Assembly (NCBI GenBank): GCA_964526695.1
Contig: CAZGJA010000079.1
Coordinates: 1 to 64,000, forward strand
From: JABWBH01 sp964526695
GTDB taxonomy: Bacteria > Planctomycetota > Phycisphaerae > UBA1845
Length of the DNA: 64,000 nt
Direction: 5' to 3'
Shown: positions 38,971 through 48,414 of the stretch, in pieces
Layout: each line of letters opens with the position of its first letter
How positions within the stretch are numbered: position 1 is the stretch's first letter
Notes under the pieces: model-generated
What the model was told of the DNA's origin: nothing
Database searches by the model: none
The model's input: the letters and a program-made list of their open reading frames with translations, nothing else
Program-made: the position numbers and the translations under genes

Positions 38971-39045
38971 GTTCGTCACGGAGTGACGAACGACCCTCTC
39001 GTCGCGGAGCGACGAACTACCCTGCGGCGCGACGAACTACCCTGC
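38971..39045. repeat. Tandem CGTCGCGGAGCGACG hairpin repeats
   Basis: Three consecutive units of the type CGTCGCGGAGCGACGAACTA then CCCT (38971-39045; the first has CGTCACGGAGTGACGAACGA, the third is truncated). Each has a self-complementary CGTCGC/GCGACG core. They fill the spacer between the atpI-like gene and atpZ. Confidence 0.8.
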
Positions 39046-39063
39046 GCAGCGGCGATCGGCCCG

Positions 39064-39303
39064 CTACTTCCACATCCGCCGCGTCAGCCGCAGCACGCGG
39101 TAGATCCACGCCACCAGAGCGAGCATCAGTCCGCCCGCCAGCCCCTTACCGCCCCAGCCGTACCGCCCGTCCAGCCAGTGCCCGAAGTACCCCAGTACCG
39201 CCAGGTACGCCAGGAACTCGATGGTCAGCGTCCACCCGACGCCGAGCTGCGAAAGCGAGTCATCAGGCCGCTTCCCTGGATCGTCGTCCTGGTCCGCCGG
39301 CAT
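39064..39303 (-). CDS. atpZ: AtpZ/AtpI family accessory protein
   Basis: A 79-residue, two-helix membrane protein (LGVGWTLTIEFLAYLAVLGY and GGLMLALVAWIYRVL) with the GHWLDGRYG turn typical of AtpZ, which with AtpI forms a divalent-cation-related complex. The ATG at 39303 is chosen because AAGGGC precedes it and the longer frame is not family-like. First gene of the atp operon; its promoter must lie at 39304-39547, divergent from asd, but I see no clear -35/-10. Confidence 0.8.
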   Translation of the reverse strand: MPADQDDDPGKRPDDSLSQLGVGWTLTIEFLAYLAVLGYFGHWLDGRYGWGGKGLAGGLMLALVAWIYRVLRLTRRMWK

Positions 39304-39547
39304 AGCGCCCGCCCTTCTTGCCGAATCGCGCCCGCCCCCGACAATGGGACCGTGCGCACCGGAGAAAACCTCTCGCAACCGCCCGCCGTCGCTTAAGGGC
39401 GGGCGAGCATAGCGACGGGATGCAGGTGCGTCAACCGGGTTCGTGCCGAAATGCACGAAGTTGGTGAGATTGCGTTAACCCATTGCCAGACTAAGAGTTA
39501 GCAACAACCGGCGGCGGGCTGCCGCCTTATCAGTCGGAGTTTCAGGC

Positions 39548-40555
39548 GTGAGAATCGCAATTGTCGGAGCAACGGGCGCCGTCGGGCAGGAACTCCTCCA
39601 TGTCCTCGCTCAGCGGCATACGCCGGTGGAAGCCTTGGGGCTGTTCGCGTCGCCGCGATCGGCCGGCGTCCCCGTCGACTTCCGCTCGCAGAAGCTCGAG
39701 GTCGAGCCGCTCGCAGACGACTCGTTCAAAAGGGCGAAGTTCGATGTCGTGTTCTTCTCGGCCGGCGCCACGATCAGCCGCGAGCACGCGCCGCGCGCCG
39801 TGCAGGCCGGCGCGGTCGTGATCGACAACAGCTCCGCCTTCCGCATGGAGCCGCACGTCCCGCTCGGCGTGCCGGAGATCAACCCCGACGCCATCCGGAA
39901 ACACCAGGGCATCATCGCCGTGCCCAACTGCACCGCGATCATCCTCTGCATGGCCGTCTATCCGCTGCACCGTCTCAGCCGCATCCGCCGCATCGTCGTG
40001 TCCACCTACCAGGCCATCAGCGGCGCCGGCGCCCGCGCGCTCGCGGAGTTGGAAGATCAGACGCGCTGCATGGCCGAGGGTCTCCCCGTGTCCGCGAAAG
40101 TCCTGCCGCACCCGGTGATCCACAACGTCTTCTCGCACAACACGGCGATCGGCGCGGACGGCTACAACGGCGAGGAGTCGAAGGTGATCCAGGAGACGCG
40201 CAAGATTCTCGGCGACGCGGAAATGCTGATCTCCCCGACGTGCATCCGCGTGCCCGTCCCGCGCGCGCACAGCGAGTCGATCAACCTGACGTTCGAGAAG
40301 CCCGTCACCGTGCAGCAGGCGCGCGAAGCGCTGTCGCATGCGCCGGGCGTCCGCCTCGTGGACGACCGCGAGCACAACCACTTCCCCATGCCCATCGAAG
40401 CCAGCCGCGGTGACCCTGTGCTGGTCGGCCGCCTCCGCGAAGACCCCAGCCAACCCGACGGCCGGGGCATGAACCTCTTTGCCTGCGGGGATCAACTGCG
40501 CAAAGGCGCGGCGCTGGACGCGGTGCAGATTCTCGAACTCCTGCAGGCACCCTAG
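39548..40555 (+). CDS. asd: Aspartate-semialdehyde dehydrogenase
   Basis: Second step of the aspartate family pathway (lysine, threonine, methionine, diaminopimelate). NADP-binding GATGAVGQELL (7-17), the active-site C128 in VPNCTAI, and the substrate-binding RVPVPRAHSE region are clear. Starts with GTG at 39548; GGAG lies 8 nt upstream. Length 335 is normal. The stop TAG is supplied by the left arm of the inverted-repeat element 40550-40679. Confidence 0.97.
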   Translation: MRIAIVGATGAVGQELLHVLAQRHTPVEALGLFASPRSAGVPVDFRSQKLEVEPLADDSFKRAKFDVVFFSAGATISREHAPRAVQAGAVVIDNSSAFRMEPHVPLGVPEINPDAIRKHQGIIAVPNCTAIILCMAVYPLHRLSRIRRIVVSTYQAISGAGARALAELEDQTRCMAEGLPVSAKVLPHPVIHNVFSHNTAIGADGYNGEESKVIQETRKILGDAEMLISPTCIRVPVPRAHSESINLTFEKPVTVQQAREALSHAPGVRLVDDREHNHFPMPIEASRGDPVLVGRLREDPSQPDGRGMNLFACGDQLRKGAALDAVQILELLQAP

Positions 40556-40679
40556 CAGTCCGTGGTGACAAGGACTTCTGCTTGGGGGACCGGCTTTCCA
40601 GCCGGTCATTTGCCGGAAATCCCGATGTGGTCGGGGGTGAAAAGCCAGACCCGCAGACTTCCACCACGGGCTGCTAGGG
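40550..40679. repeat. 130-bp inverted-repeat element between convergent genes
   Basis: The left arm CCCTAGCAGTCCGTGGTG (40550-40567) and the reverse complement of the right arm (40662-40679) match at 17 of 18 positions. The interior holds GGGGGACCGGC palindrome copy 2 (40583-40608). The TAG stop of asd and the stop of the convergent RCC1-like gene both lie in the arms. It may be a MITE-like insertion or a bidirectional terminator. Confidence 0.75.
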
Positions 40680-41783
40680 CGCGCAAGTCACGCGAATCGA
40701 CTGATCGCAAACGGAAACTACGTGCTCGCCCGATGCCAACCCACGGAACACGGCCTTGCCTCGGCCCCGCTCGCTGATGCTCATGGCCTGCCAGGGGCCA
40801 TCAGGCGCGTCCAACCAGCAGGTCAGCGTGGCGCCCGGCTCCGCGTCCTTGACCTTCGCCACGACCTTGCCGCGCCCATCAAGGCATCGCGCCGACGCCA
40901 CCGGAGATCCTTGACAATCCCCGGTGGGAGCCAGTGCGACTCCGTGGAAGAAACCGAAAGAAACCGACGCCGGGTTGATGAACTCCGGCACACCGTCCTC
41001 GCCTTCCGCGATATTCCCCCACACCTCGATGGTGCCGTCCGCACGCATCGCCGCGCTCGTGAAGCCGCCGGCCCAGATGGCCACGAAATCATTCCCGGTA
41101 GGAACGTCCAGCTCTCCGAACCCGTCTGTGCCCCACGCGTACAGAGAGCCATCCAGCTTCAGCACGAGGCAATGTCCCCAGCCCGCCGCGATGGCACCCA
41201 CGTCAGCCACTTCGCCGCCGTACCAGCCCCAACTGAAGGCAGTGTGATCCGACTTCAGTGCCAGGCTGTGATACTCGCCCCCATCGACAGCCACGAAGTC
41301 GTTCCCGTCCGGTATCACCGTCTGTCCGTAATCGCCAAAACCCCATGCCGCAAGGGTTCCGTCAGGACGTATCCCCAGACTGTGATTGCTTCCAGCGGCG
41401 AAGGCCACGAAGGGTTCCGCAGGCGGCGAGGCTTGTCCGGAATCGTTGGCGCCGAGGCCGACCAGGGTCCCATCGGCACGCTGCGCCAACGCGTGCGCGC
41501 GCTTGCCCCTGACCGCAACGAATCGCTCCCCCTCAGGTATGTCCGCGCGAATGCCGTCGGCGATCCAGTCCGTTCCCAGAACCGAGAGCGTTCCAGTCCC
41601 ATCCAGCACAAGCGTGTAGCAGTCCCCGGCCACAACGCTCGCGTAACTGCTGCCGATCGGCGCTTCGAGCTGTTGACATGTATTGCCGCCCCATCCCACC
41701 ATGACCGCTGCAGTCAGGTCCAGGGGCTCGGCCCACAGGTAGAGTGCGCCCACGCTTACCACAACATAACGCTTCCTGATCAT
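40674..41783 (-). CDS. RCC1-like beta-propeller repeat protein, probably secreted
   Basis: A 369-residue protein with about five RCC1-type repeats, seen as FVAVDGGEYHSLALKSDHTA, GHCLVLKLDGSLYAWG and SNHSLGIRPDGTLAAWG. The N-terminus (MIRKRYVVVSVGALYLWAE) has a hydrophobic leader. The C-terminal about 75 residues (after SFGFFHGVALAP) form a separate Cys-containing domain with GDCQGSP. RCC1-like proteins bind partner proteins; the target is unknown. Its stop is inside the right arm of the 40550-40679 element. Confidence 0.8.
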   Translation of the reverse strand: MIRKRYVVVSVGALYLWAEPLDLTAAVMVGWGGNTCQQLEAPIGSSYASVVAGDCYTLVLDGTGTLSVLGTDWIADGIRADIPEGERFVAVRGKRAHALAQRADGTLVGLGANDSGQASPPAEPFVAFAAGSNHSLGIRPDGTLAAWGFGDYGQTVIPDGNDFVAVDGGEYHSLALKSDHTAFSWGWYGGEVADVGAIAAGWGHCLVLKLDGSLYAWGTDGFGELDVPTGNDFVAIWAGGFTSAAMRADGTIEVWGNIAEGEDGVPEFINPASVSFGFFHGVALAPTGDCQGSPVASARCLDGRGKVVAKVKDAEPGATLTCWLDAPDGPWQAMSISERGRGKAVFRGLASGEHVVSVCDQSIRVTCAP

Positions 41784-41852
41784 GGCTCTTTTTCACTCCC
41801 ACTCTTGAGGAAAGGACATTCCATCCCGGTTCACCAAGGAGCTATTCCAATG

Positions 41853-41909
41853 CTGCGTGTGGCACCGGCTTCCAACCTGCGTGTCTGGCACAGGTTCTCC
41901 ACCTCCACA
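41853..41909. repeat. Degenerate composite palindromic (A+B) repeat
   Basis: One A unit (GTGTGGCACCGGCTTCCAAC) followed by one B unit (GTCTGGCACAGGTTCTCC) in the 296-bp spacer upstream of the RCC1-like gene. It is a decayed copy of the A-B dimers at 53006-53111 and 63481-63630. The rest of the spacer shows no gene. Confidence 0.65.
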
Positions 41910-42079
41910 GGTTTTTCGCCAAGCCGCAATACTTGCGCGAGCATATGCATCGGTTCGTATGTATTCGCCGGGCTCCCATCGTTCACTACTGCCGAAGCCG
42001 TCCGACCTCCTGATTGACCCGCGCGAGATTCGACGAATAGTCGATGAACTCATCAACCGCGTAGTCCGCATACCCGTTG

Positions 42080-44281
42080 TCAGTGTCCAAACAAGGTTTG
42101 GAACACCGCGACGTCGCCCAGGTCAACGTCGCCGTCCCCGTCCAGATCCGTCAACTCGCAACCCTCCAATGGGGCTGCGCCGGGGCCTGTCAGGCAACCG
42201 GCGATAATGGCATGATCCCCAAGATCAACGTCGCAATCCTCGTCCCAGTCACCCCGCTTGCCTTCGCAACCTGGCTCGAACTCATACGCGCCCATGTCCA
42301 CCAGCGGCGGTGTGCCGTTCCCCGTGTCCACCGTCAGCGGGTCGTCCATGAACCGCTGCTGATCGGCCAGATCGAAGGGAATCGGCTCCGCAAAGTCTCC
42401 GTCCCCGTCGAGGTCGAGAAAATCCGCCGGAACGGCATTGTTGTCCGCCGCATCGATGCAGGGCGAACCGGATGCGAGGCGGTAATCCCCGCGCGCGGCG
42501 TTTTCGAACCTCGGATCAATGTCCAGATTGGCAACGCCCGCCCAGCCGCCCTCGATGTCCGAGTAGCTCACAGTCGTCGTGCCGCCATAAACCATAAGCT
42601 CCGGTCCTGAATTGTCCCAGACAATGCTGTTCGTCACCGTCAGCTCGCCATCGAATTGGGTCACACCGCCGTTGTACTCGCCCACATTTCTTGCCACAGT
42701 CGAGTTGATGATGGAAATCGTAGAGTTGTTGACAAGCTGAATCGCGCCTCCAGGATTGTGATTATCCACAACTAGCGAATTGATGAGCAGCACGTCGCTG
42801 TCAATATTGGATAGAACGCTGGCTTCGGAAAGATTGGAGCGAATAATGCACCCCTCGACAAGTATGTCCGCGTTGTTCTCGCAATGCACGCCTCCGGCTC
42901 CGTAGCCCACAGTGATGTTGTTCTCGATGGCGCATCGGACGATTCTCGGAGCGCAGTCGTAACGAATGGTTACAGCGCCAAAGGAGCCTGATAGATTGCC
43001 CTCGACGATAGTGTCACGTATCAGCGATTGATTGTGATGAGTCAAGCGAAGCCCACCCGTTTCGCCTTCCGCCACATTATTCCGAATCACACAATTAGAC
43101 ACCAAGCCTTGCCCTCCCTCCAACGCTACGCCTCCACCAGCGTTGTGCGAAAGGTTGCCCTCGAACAGGCACCCGTCAATGCGGGGGCTGCTGTCATAGA
43201 CCGCGTACAGACCACCGGACGACCCCATCGATGAATTCCCGGAAATCCTGCAGCCCGCAATGGTCGGATCAGCGCCGATCTCGCAGTGAACGCCTCCGCC
43301 GCCCCAGCCGGTGTTCGTGTTCCAGGATATGTCGCAGTTGGCAATGCTCGGAGCAGCGCCGCCGGTCATGGTCAGCGCGCCTTTGCTGCCGCAGACATTT
43401 TCATTGATGATGCAGTTCTCGGCTCGGGCTGCGCTGCTGTCGTCTTGAAACCGAAGTCCGCCGCTCTCGCCAGCCGCGGCGTTGCTGGTGATGCGGCAGT
43501 TAATGAACTGTCCTCCCCCGGTGACAAACGCGCCTCCCCCGTCAGCCTGGGCGATATTGCCGCTGATTGTGCAGTCCGTGAAGATGGGTTCCGCGTCGTA
43601 GCACCATGCGCCGGCCCCCAGAAACGCCGTGTTGCTCGAAATAACGCAGCGCAGGACGGATGCACGACCCGGCTGGATGCGTATTCCGCCGCCGAAACTG
43701 CCCGCGGTGTTGTCGGTGATCATGCAGTCCTCAATCGTCGCCGCGCCGCCGCGAACCTCCAACCCGCCGCCGGAATCGGCGACGTTCCCCTGAATCGCGC
43801 AGGAAACGAAAGCCGCCCCTTCACCGCTTGCAATCAGCACGCCTCCACCGATCTCGGCCGAGCAGTTCTCCACCACGACATGGCGCACCCGGGGCGCACC
43901 CGAGCCGAGAATATGGATCCCTCCTCCGAACTGAGCGTACCCATTTCGGATCGTGACACCCTCGATGATCAGTGACGCGTCCCCGCTGGAGATGATGAAA
44001 CCGCGGTGCGGCTCAGAGGGGGAGCCCTCGCAATCAAGGATCGTGGCTTCCGCGCCCGAGGTTCCGATGATCCTGATGCTCCTGCCGCTGGGATCGATGT
44101 CGCGATTGCCGGCACCCGTATAAACGCCGGGCGCCACCAGAACCCAATCGCCGGTCGAGGATGCATCGACCGCAGCCTGGATCGTCGGAAAACTGCCCGG
44201 CACATGCAGGTCACTGCCGCGAGCCGCCAAGGCGGTCAGCCCCGCAGATAAACTCAGAGAGACGATCAACTTCCGCCTCAT
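42080..44281 (-). CDS. Secreted right-handed beta-helix repeat protein with dockerin-like tail
   Basis: A 733-residue exported protein. Signal peptide 1-22 (ending in LAARG); GGGAG lies 9 nt before the ATG. The region about 25-620 is a pectate-lyase-like beta-helix with repeated NCSAEIGGGV / NNTAFLGAGAW / NTNTGWGGGGVHCE-type rungs, and the early LHVPGSFPTIQAAVDASSTG is the typical cap. The tail has two Asp-rich loops (DWDEDCDVDLGDH, DLDGDGDVDLGDV) with CLTGPG, as in the FG-GAP protein at 500-2074. Likely polysaccharide binding or cleavage; no catalytic residues can be assigned. Confidence 0.85.
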   Translation of the reverse strand: MRRKLIVSLSLSAGLTALAARGSDLHVPGSFPTIQAAVDASSTGDWVLVAPGVYTGAGNRDIDPSGRSIRIIGTSGAEATILDCEGSPSEPHRGFIISSGDASLIIEGVTIRNGYAQFGGGIHILGSGAPRVRHVVVENCSAEIGGGVLIASGEGAAFVSCAIQGNVADSGGGLEVRGGAATIEDCMITDNTAGSFGGGIRIQPGRASVLRCVISSNTAFLGAGAWCYDAEPIFTDCTISGNIAQADGGGAFVTGGGQFINCRITSNAAAGESGGLRFQDDSSAARAENCIINENVCGSKGALTMTGGAAPSIANCDISWNTNTGWGGGGVHCEIGADPTIAGCRISGNSSMGSSGGLYAVYDSSPRIDGCLFEGNLSHNAGGGVALEGGQGLVSNCVIRNNVAEGETGGLRLTHHNQSLIRDTIVEGNLSGSFGAVTIRYDCAPRIVRCAIENNITVGYGAGGVHCENNADILVEGCIIRSNLSEASVLSNIDSDVLLINSLVVDNHNPGGAIQLVNNSTISIINSTVARNVGEYNGGVTQFDGELTVTNSIVWDNSGPELMVYGGTTTVSYSDIEGGWAGVANLDIDPRFENAARGDYRLASGSPCIDAADNNAVPADFLDLDGDGDFAEPIPFDLADQQRFMDDPLTVDTGNGTPPLVDMGAYEFEPGCEGKRGDWDEDCDVDLGDHAIIAGCLTGPGAAPLEGCELTDLDGDGDVDLGDVAVFQTLFGH

Positions 44282-44347
44282 TTTTGTTTTCTCCCGATGA
44301 TGTGCCGTTTTTGTCGCCCAAAGTGGAGCGCCTTTCGTTCCACATGA

Positions 44348-44866
44348 CTACCGCAGCAGTGAGAATGCATGCTCATACTCGCCGTCGGTCTGCATGCCCT
44401 CCATCGCATCGCCTTCGACATACGCTCGAAATGTCCCGCGAATGAAGTGGCCTTCCAGCTTTGACTGCGGCTCGAACTCGATGAGGAGCAGGTCATCGGT
44501 CACCTCGCGCCCGAGGGCGGACTCCCATTCCGCACTCTCGTCCGCGGTGAGGTCGGCGGCGTTCACGACGCGACCACTGAAGCGCCAGAAGGTGATCTCG
44601 TCGGTCTGCACAGTTCCGATAAACTGCTGTCCCCCGTCATCGATCTGAACGCTCATCGGAAAGGACTCGCCGCTGACCGGGTTGACGCGAAGCCCCGTCC
44701 ACGTGCCGGCCGGCGCGGAGAGGCATTCGAGACAGGGCGTAATCTCGACGGGAGCGCATCCGGCCAGAATGAACGGCAAGGCGAGCCATGCCGCAAGATA
44801 ACCGCGCGCCCGTGGCATTCTGATGAATGAAGCACGGACCGGATTCGTAGCGCCCAGGCTTCGCAT
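44348..44866 (-). CDS. Lipoprotein of unknown function
   Basis: A 172-residue lipoprotein with lipobox ILAGC after a hydrophobic helix (LAAWLALPFILAGC). The ATG at 44866 is preferred because AGGGGGAAG lies just upstream; an internal ATG at 44818 has no RBS. The mature part begins CAPVEITPCLECL and is mainly beta-predicted (GTWTGLRVNP, IGTVQTDEITFWRFSG). No family recognised. Confidence 0.75.
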   Translation of the reverse strand: MRSLGATNPVRASFIRMPRARGYLAAWLALPFILAGCAPVEITPCLECLSAPAGTWTGLRVNPVSGESFPMSVQIDDGGQQFIGTVQTDEITFWRFSGRVVNAADLTADESAEWESALGREVTDDLLLIEFEPQSKLEGHFIRGTFRAYVEGDAMEGMQTDGEYEHAFSLLR

Positions 44867-45029
44867 TCGTCTTCCCCCTTTTCTGCCTCATGGCTTGCTT
44901 TGACCTTGGGCCTGCGCGCTTCAGGGCCATTGCGCAGCGCCTCTGGCGGCGGCCCAGGTGCTTTTTTCTTTCAGTTCACTTGAAGAGCGTATAAAATGGG
45001 CCTGCGCCCTCACGATCGGAGGAGCGGCT

Positions 45030-45626
45030 GTGTCAGCGGAGCGCGGGAGCAGGCTTGAAGAGGATTGGCTGCGGGTGCTGCAACAGGACGAAAACGCGAT
45101 CGTAACGACCTTGACGTGCTTCGACTCGAGCGAAGGCGAAACGCCGGCGCGGTTCGTCGCGCGCAAGTACGCGGAGCTGCGCCGTCTCGCGCGCGGGTTG
45201 GGCCACCACGCCGGCACGTCGCTCGTTCACACGGCTTATCGAAGGCTGGCGGAATCCGCGTCGCTGATTGAGGGGGACGGCCAGGGTTTCGCGCTCTTCT
45301 CTCTGGCGATGCGTCACGCCTTGATCGACCGTCTGCGGGCAGGCCGGGCGCAGAAGCGCGGCGGCGAGGCAGTCCATGTCCCGTTTGATCCGGGCCGGGA
45401 CGATCCCGAGGACGACCGCCCGCGCTTCGACCTGATGGCGCTCCACGAGGCCATCGAGCGTCTCCGCGCCTGCGATCGCCGGAAATGGGAGGTGGTGGAG
45501 CACAAGTGGTTCGGCGGACTGAAGGACGAGGAAACCGCTGCGGCCCTGGGGATCTCACGCGCCACCGTCGAACGGGAATGGAAGTTCGCCAAAGCCTGGC
45601 TCCGTCAGCAGCTTTCAGTCGAATGA
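45030..45626 (+). CDS. ECF sigma factor (planctomycetal Sigma70-ECF type), kinase-coupled
   Basis: Sigma factor of 198 residues; the starts upstream are in a poor context, whereas GTG at 45030 has GGAGGA 6 nt before it. Region 2 includes ARKYAELRRLARGLG and FSLAMRHALIDRLRA; region 4 includes VVEHKWFGGLKDEETAAALG and the HTH ISRATVEREWKFAKAWL. A TATAAA at 44990-44995 lies 35 bp upstream as a candidate -10. It is followed after about 100 bp by a Ser/Thr kinase on the same strand, a second ECF-STK pair. Confidence 0.9.
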   Translation: MSAERGSRLEEDWLRVLQQDENAIVTTLTCFDSSEGETPARFVARKYAELRRLARGLGHHAGTSLVHTAYRRLAESASLIEGDGQGFALFSLAMRHALIDRLRAGRAQKRGGEAVHVPFDPGRDDPEDDRPRFDLMALHEAIERLRACDRRKWEVVEHKWFGGLKDEETAAALGISRATVEREWKFAKAWLRQQLSVE

Positions 45627-45723
45627 ACGGCGCCCGGGCGGTCGCCTCGGTTTCGCCCATCGCCGCGATTCGCCGCCGATCGGGAAGCCCTTCCAGCGCC
45701 GCCACACGGCCGGCGCGGTGAAC

Positions 45724-48387
45724 ATGGACGTGAATCGATTTATCGAGCTTGAGACGCTGTTCCATGAGGCGCTGGCCCTGCCGGAGGATCAGCGCGCGAG
45801 CTTCCTCAATCAGCAGAAGGCTGTTGATCCGTCGTCCTTGAACACCCTTCGAGACCTGCTTCGGCAGGCTCAGCTTGATGAGGCGGATCCGCTCGAAGGG
45901 CGCGGCGAGCGTGGCGCGGATGGCGCGCATCCCTGGCTGGGCCGCATGCTCGGTTCCTTCGTCATGCGCGGCGTCCTCGGACATGGCGGCATGGGCACCG
46001 TGTTCGAAGGAGTTCGGGACTTTCCCCAGCAGCAGGCGGCGATCAAAGTGATCCGCCGATCGGCGGGGATCAGTGCGACGGAATGGCGCTCGCTGGCCCG
46101 GCGGTTTCGAAACGAAGTGAGCATTCTCGGGCGATTGTCACATCCCGGCATTGCGCACTTCTACGAATCCGGCATGGTGGACTGGGGAGACGGCGAGCAG
46201 CCCTTCCTGGCGATGGAGCTGATCCGAGGCACAGGACTTCTCGACTATGCCTCCGGCACGAGGACGACGGGCCGCGCTGCCCCTCTGGACGCCCGACGCA
46301 GACTCGAGCTGATCGCCGACGTGGCCGATGCCGTGCAGCACGCACACCAGAAGGGCATCGTCCACCGCGACCTCAAGCCCGGCAATGTTCTGGTTACGGA
46401 CGACGGCGATGCCAAGGTGCTGGACTTCGGCGTGGCTCGGGTCTTGGAGCTTCAAGGCCAGCAGGCGACCCGACATACCCATAGCGGACAGCCTGTCGGC
46501 ACGCTGGCCTACATGGCGCCTGAACAGGCGCGGGGCCAACTCGCCGACATCGACACGCGCGCGGACGTCTACGCCCTGGGCGCGATGCTCTTCGAGTTGC
46601 TCGCGGGGCGGCCTCCGCGTGAATTGCACGGGCTTTCGCTGGCGCAGTCCCTTCGAGTGCTTTGCGAATCGACGCCTCCGCGTCTGGCCTCGCTGAAGCC
46701 GGAGTATCGCGGCGACGTCGATACGATCGTCGCGAAAGCCCTGGCGCCGCGGCCTGAACAGCGCTTCGCCTCCGCCGGCGAGCTTTCCGGCGATATCCGT
46801 CGCTACCTCAACGACGAGCCGATCATTGCTCGACCCCAGACCACGATGGATCACGTGCGCCGCATCGTTCGTCGCCATCGCGCGTCCGTCACGCTCTCCG
46901 CGGTGGCGCTGCTGATGCTCGTGGCGGTGTCCGCCGTTGCCCTGATGGAGAGCGCGCGGGCGCGTTCCGCGGAACACCACTGGGCGGAGCGCCTTGAGCA
47001 GATCACGCAGCACGTGCTGCGCGATCTGGACACGCGCTCCGGCACGCTTGAGTTGCGCGCGGGCATGGCCGCCGACGCCCGCGAAGATGCCCGCGGGCTG
47101 CTCTCGCGCGACGAAACCAACCCGCAACTCCTCACGCTTACCGCGGACGCGGAGCGACAGTATTCCAACGTGCTCCATGAGCAGGGCGACATGACGGAAG
47201 CGCTGCAATGCCGCGAGGAGGCCTTTCGGCTGCGCGGCAAGGTCGCCGAGACACGCGGCATGGATGCGCTGTTGCGCCGCGCGCTTGCCATTGACATGGT
47301 CCTGATCGCCGATGTTCACTTCGCTCTCGGACACGCCGCGGACTATCGCAAGTGGCTCGAGCAATCGGAAACGATGACGCGGGCCGCGGCGGAGGAATCG
47401 CCTGCGGTGGAGAATCTTTGTGAACACGCATGGAGCCTGCAGCGACTCGCTGCCGTGGAGCTTCACGCGGGCAACATCGCCGCCGGCATCGGACAAGCCG
47501 AACGCGCGCTGGACATTTGCCGGGCCGTCCTGATCGAGAATCCCGACCACGCCTCAGCCCTGGGTTGCGCGCGTCAATCCCACACCTATCTGGGAGTCTT
47601 GCATGACTGGGACCGGGATGCGCAGGCTTCGATCCTGCACTTCACCGCCGCGCTGGAACTCGCCGAGCGCCTCTACCAGATCGACCCGCGCAACCGCGAC
47701 CACCTTGTCGGACTCATGAACGCCATCGAAAGTCTCGCCGATCGAATGCCTCGCGGCGAGGCGCGACCCATGTACGAACGCGCCTACGCGCTGTCCTCCG
47801 CCCTGCTGGCGAACGATCCTCACCAGGTGGACGCCATCGCGTTCGCGCTGAACTTTGACTTGCGAATGGCGAATGCTGCGATGGACGACCGAGACGTCGA
47901 AACGGCGCGCCGGCTGGCACGCGAGGCGGTGGTCCTTGTTGAAAGGGCACCCAAACGCAACGCGCAGCAGCTTTGGGGAGCGGCGTCCGGGTTTCACAGC
48001 GCGGCAGGCTTGCTTCAGCAGACTGGGGCTGAGGCAGAGGCTTTGGAATGCCGCGCGAGCGCCGCCGCAGCGTGTCGCTCGCTGCTGGATCGGGATGACG
48101 CGCCGCCGGAGAGTTTGCGCGGCTGTGCCGAGATGATGCTTCAGTCGGGCGGCCAGGAGGAGATCGCGCTCGCCGAGAAACTTGCGCAGCGCGCCGTGGA
48201 CACGGCCCCGCAGGCGACGTGTGCGCTGCTCAAGACCCTCGCCGACACGCAGATCGCGTCGGACCGCGTTCGTGAAGCCCTTGCCACTTTCGAGCGGGCA
48301 AGGCTGCTGGCAACGGAGGACGACACGCGAGCGGAACTGGCCGAACGCATCAACAACCTGACTCGCGAGAGCCGGGATGCGCCTTGA
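45724..48387 (+). CDS. Ser/Thr protein kinase with TPR domain
   Basis: A Hanks-type kinase of 887 residues. The N-terminal about 75-residue segment is unique and has no zinc motif. Kinase: GHGGMG glycine loop (87-92), K108, HRDLKPGN (214-221), DFG (234-236). A membrane helix (about 395-418) separates it from a C-terminal TPR-like domain of about 450 residues. ATG at 45724; a GTG at 45718 is possible. It pairs with the preceding ECF sigma gene and converges with the kinase at 48415-50874. Confidence 0.9.
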   Translation: MDVNRFIELETLFHEALALPEDQRASFLNQQKAVDPSSLNTLRDLLRQAQLDEADPLEGRGERGADGAHPWLGRMLGSFVMRGVLGHGGMGTVFEGVRDFPQQQAAIKVIRRSAGISATEWRSLARRFRNEVSILGRLSHPGIAHFYESGMVDWGDGEQPFLAMELIRGTGLLDYASGTRTTGRAAPLDARRRLELIADVADAVQHAHQKGIVHRDLKPGNVLVTDDGDAKVLDFGVARVLELQGQQATRHTHSGQPVGTLAYMAPEQARGQLADIDTRADVYALGAMLFELLAGRPPRELHGLSLAQSLRVLCESTPPRLASLKPEYRGDVDTIVAKALAPRPEQRFASAGELSGDIRRYLNDEPIIARPQTTMDHVRRIVRRHRASVTLSAVALLMLVAVSAVALMESARARSAEHHWAERLEQITQHVLRDLDTRSGTLELRAGMAADAREDARGLLSRDETNPQLLTLTADAERQYSNVLHEQGDMTEALQCREEAFRLRGKVAETRGMDALLRRALAIDMVLIADVHFALGHAADYRKWLEQSETMTRAAAEESPAVENLCEHAWSLQRLAAVELHAGNIAAGIGQAERALDICRAVLIENPDHASALGCARQSHTYLGVLHDWDRDAQASILHFTAALELAERLYQIDPRNRDHLVGLMNAIESLADRMPRGEARPMYERAYALSSALLANDPHQVDAIAFALNFDLRMANAAMDDRDVETARRLAREAVVLVERAPKRNAQQLWGAASGFHSAAGLLQQTGAEAEALECRASAAAACRSLLDRDDAPPESLRGCAEMMLQSGGQEEIALAEKLAQRAVDTAPQATCALLKTLADTQIASDRVREALATFERARLLATEDDTRAELAERINNLTRESRDAP

Positions 48388-48414
48388 CTTGGCGCCAGCG
48401 CTTCAGTGCCGACA

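Noticed and set aside
40583..40608. Ordinary intrinsic terminator of asd
   Set aside because: The hairpin is perfect but lacks a U-run and recurs elsewhere with the same flanks, so it is a dispersed repeat, although it may still slow transcription.
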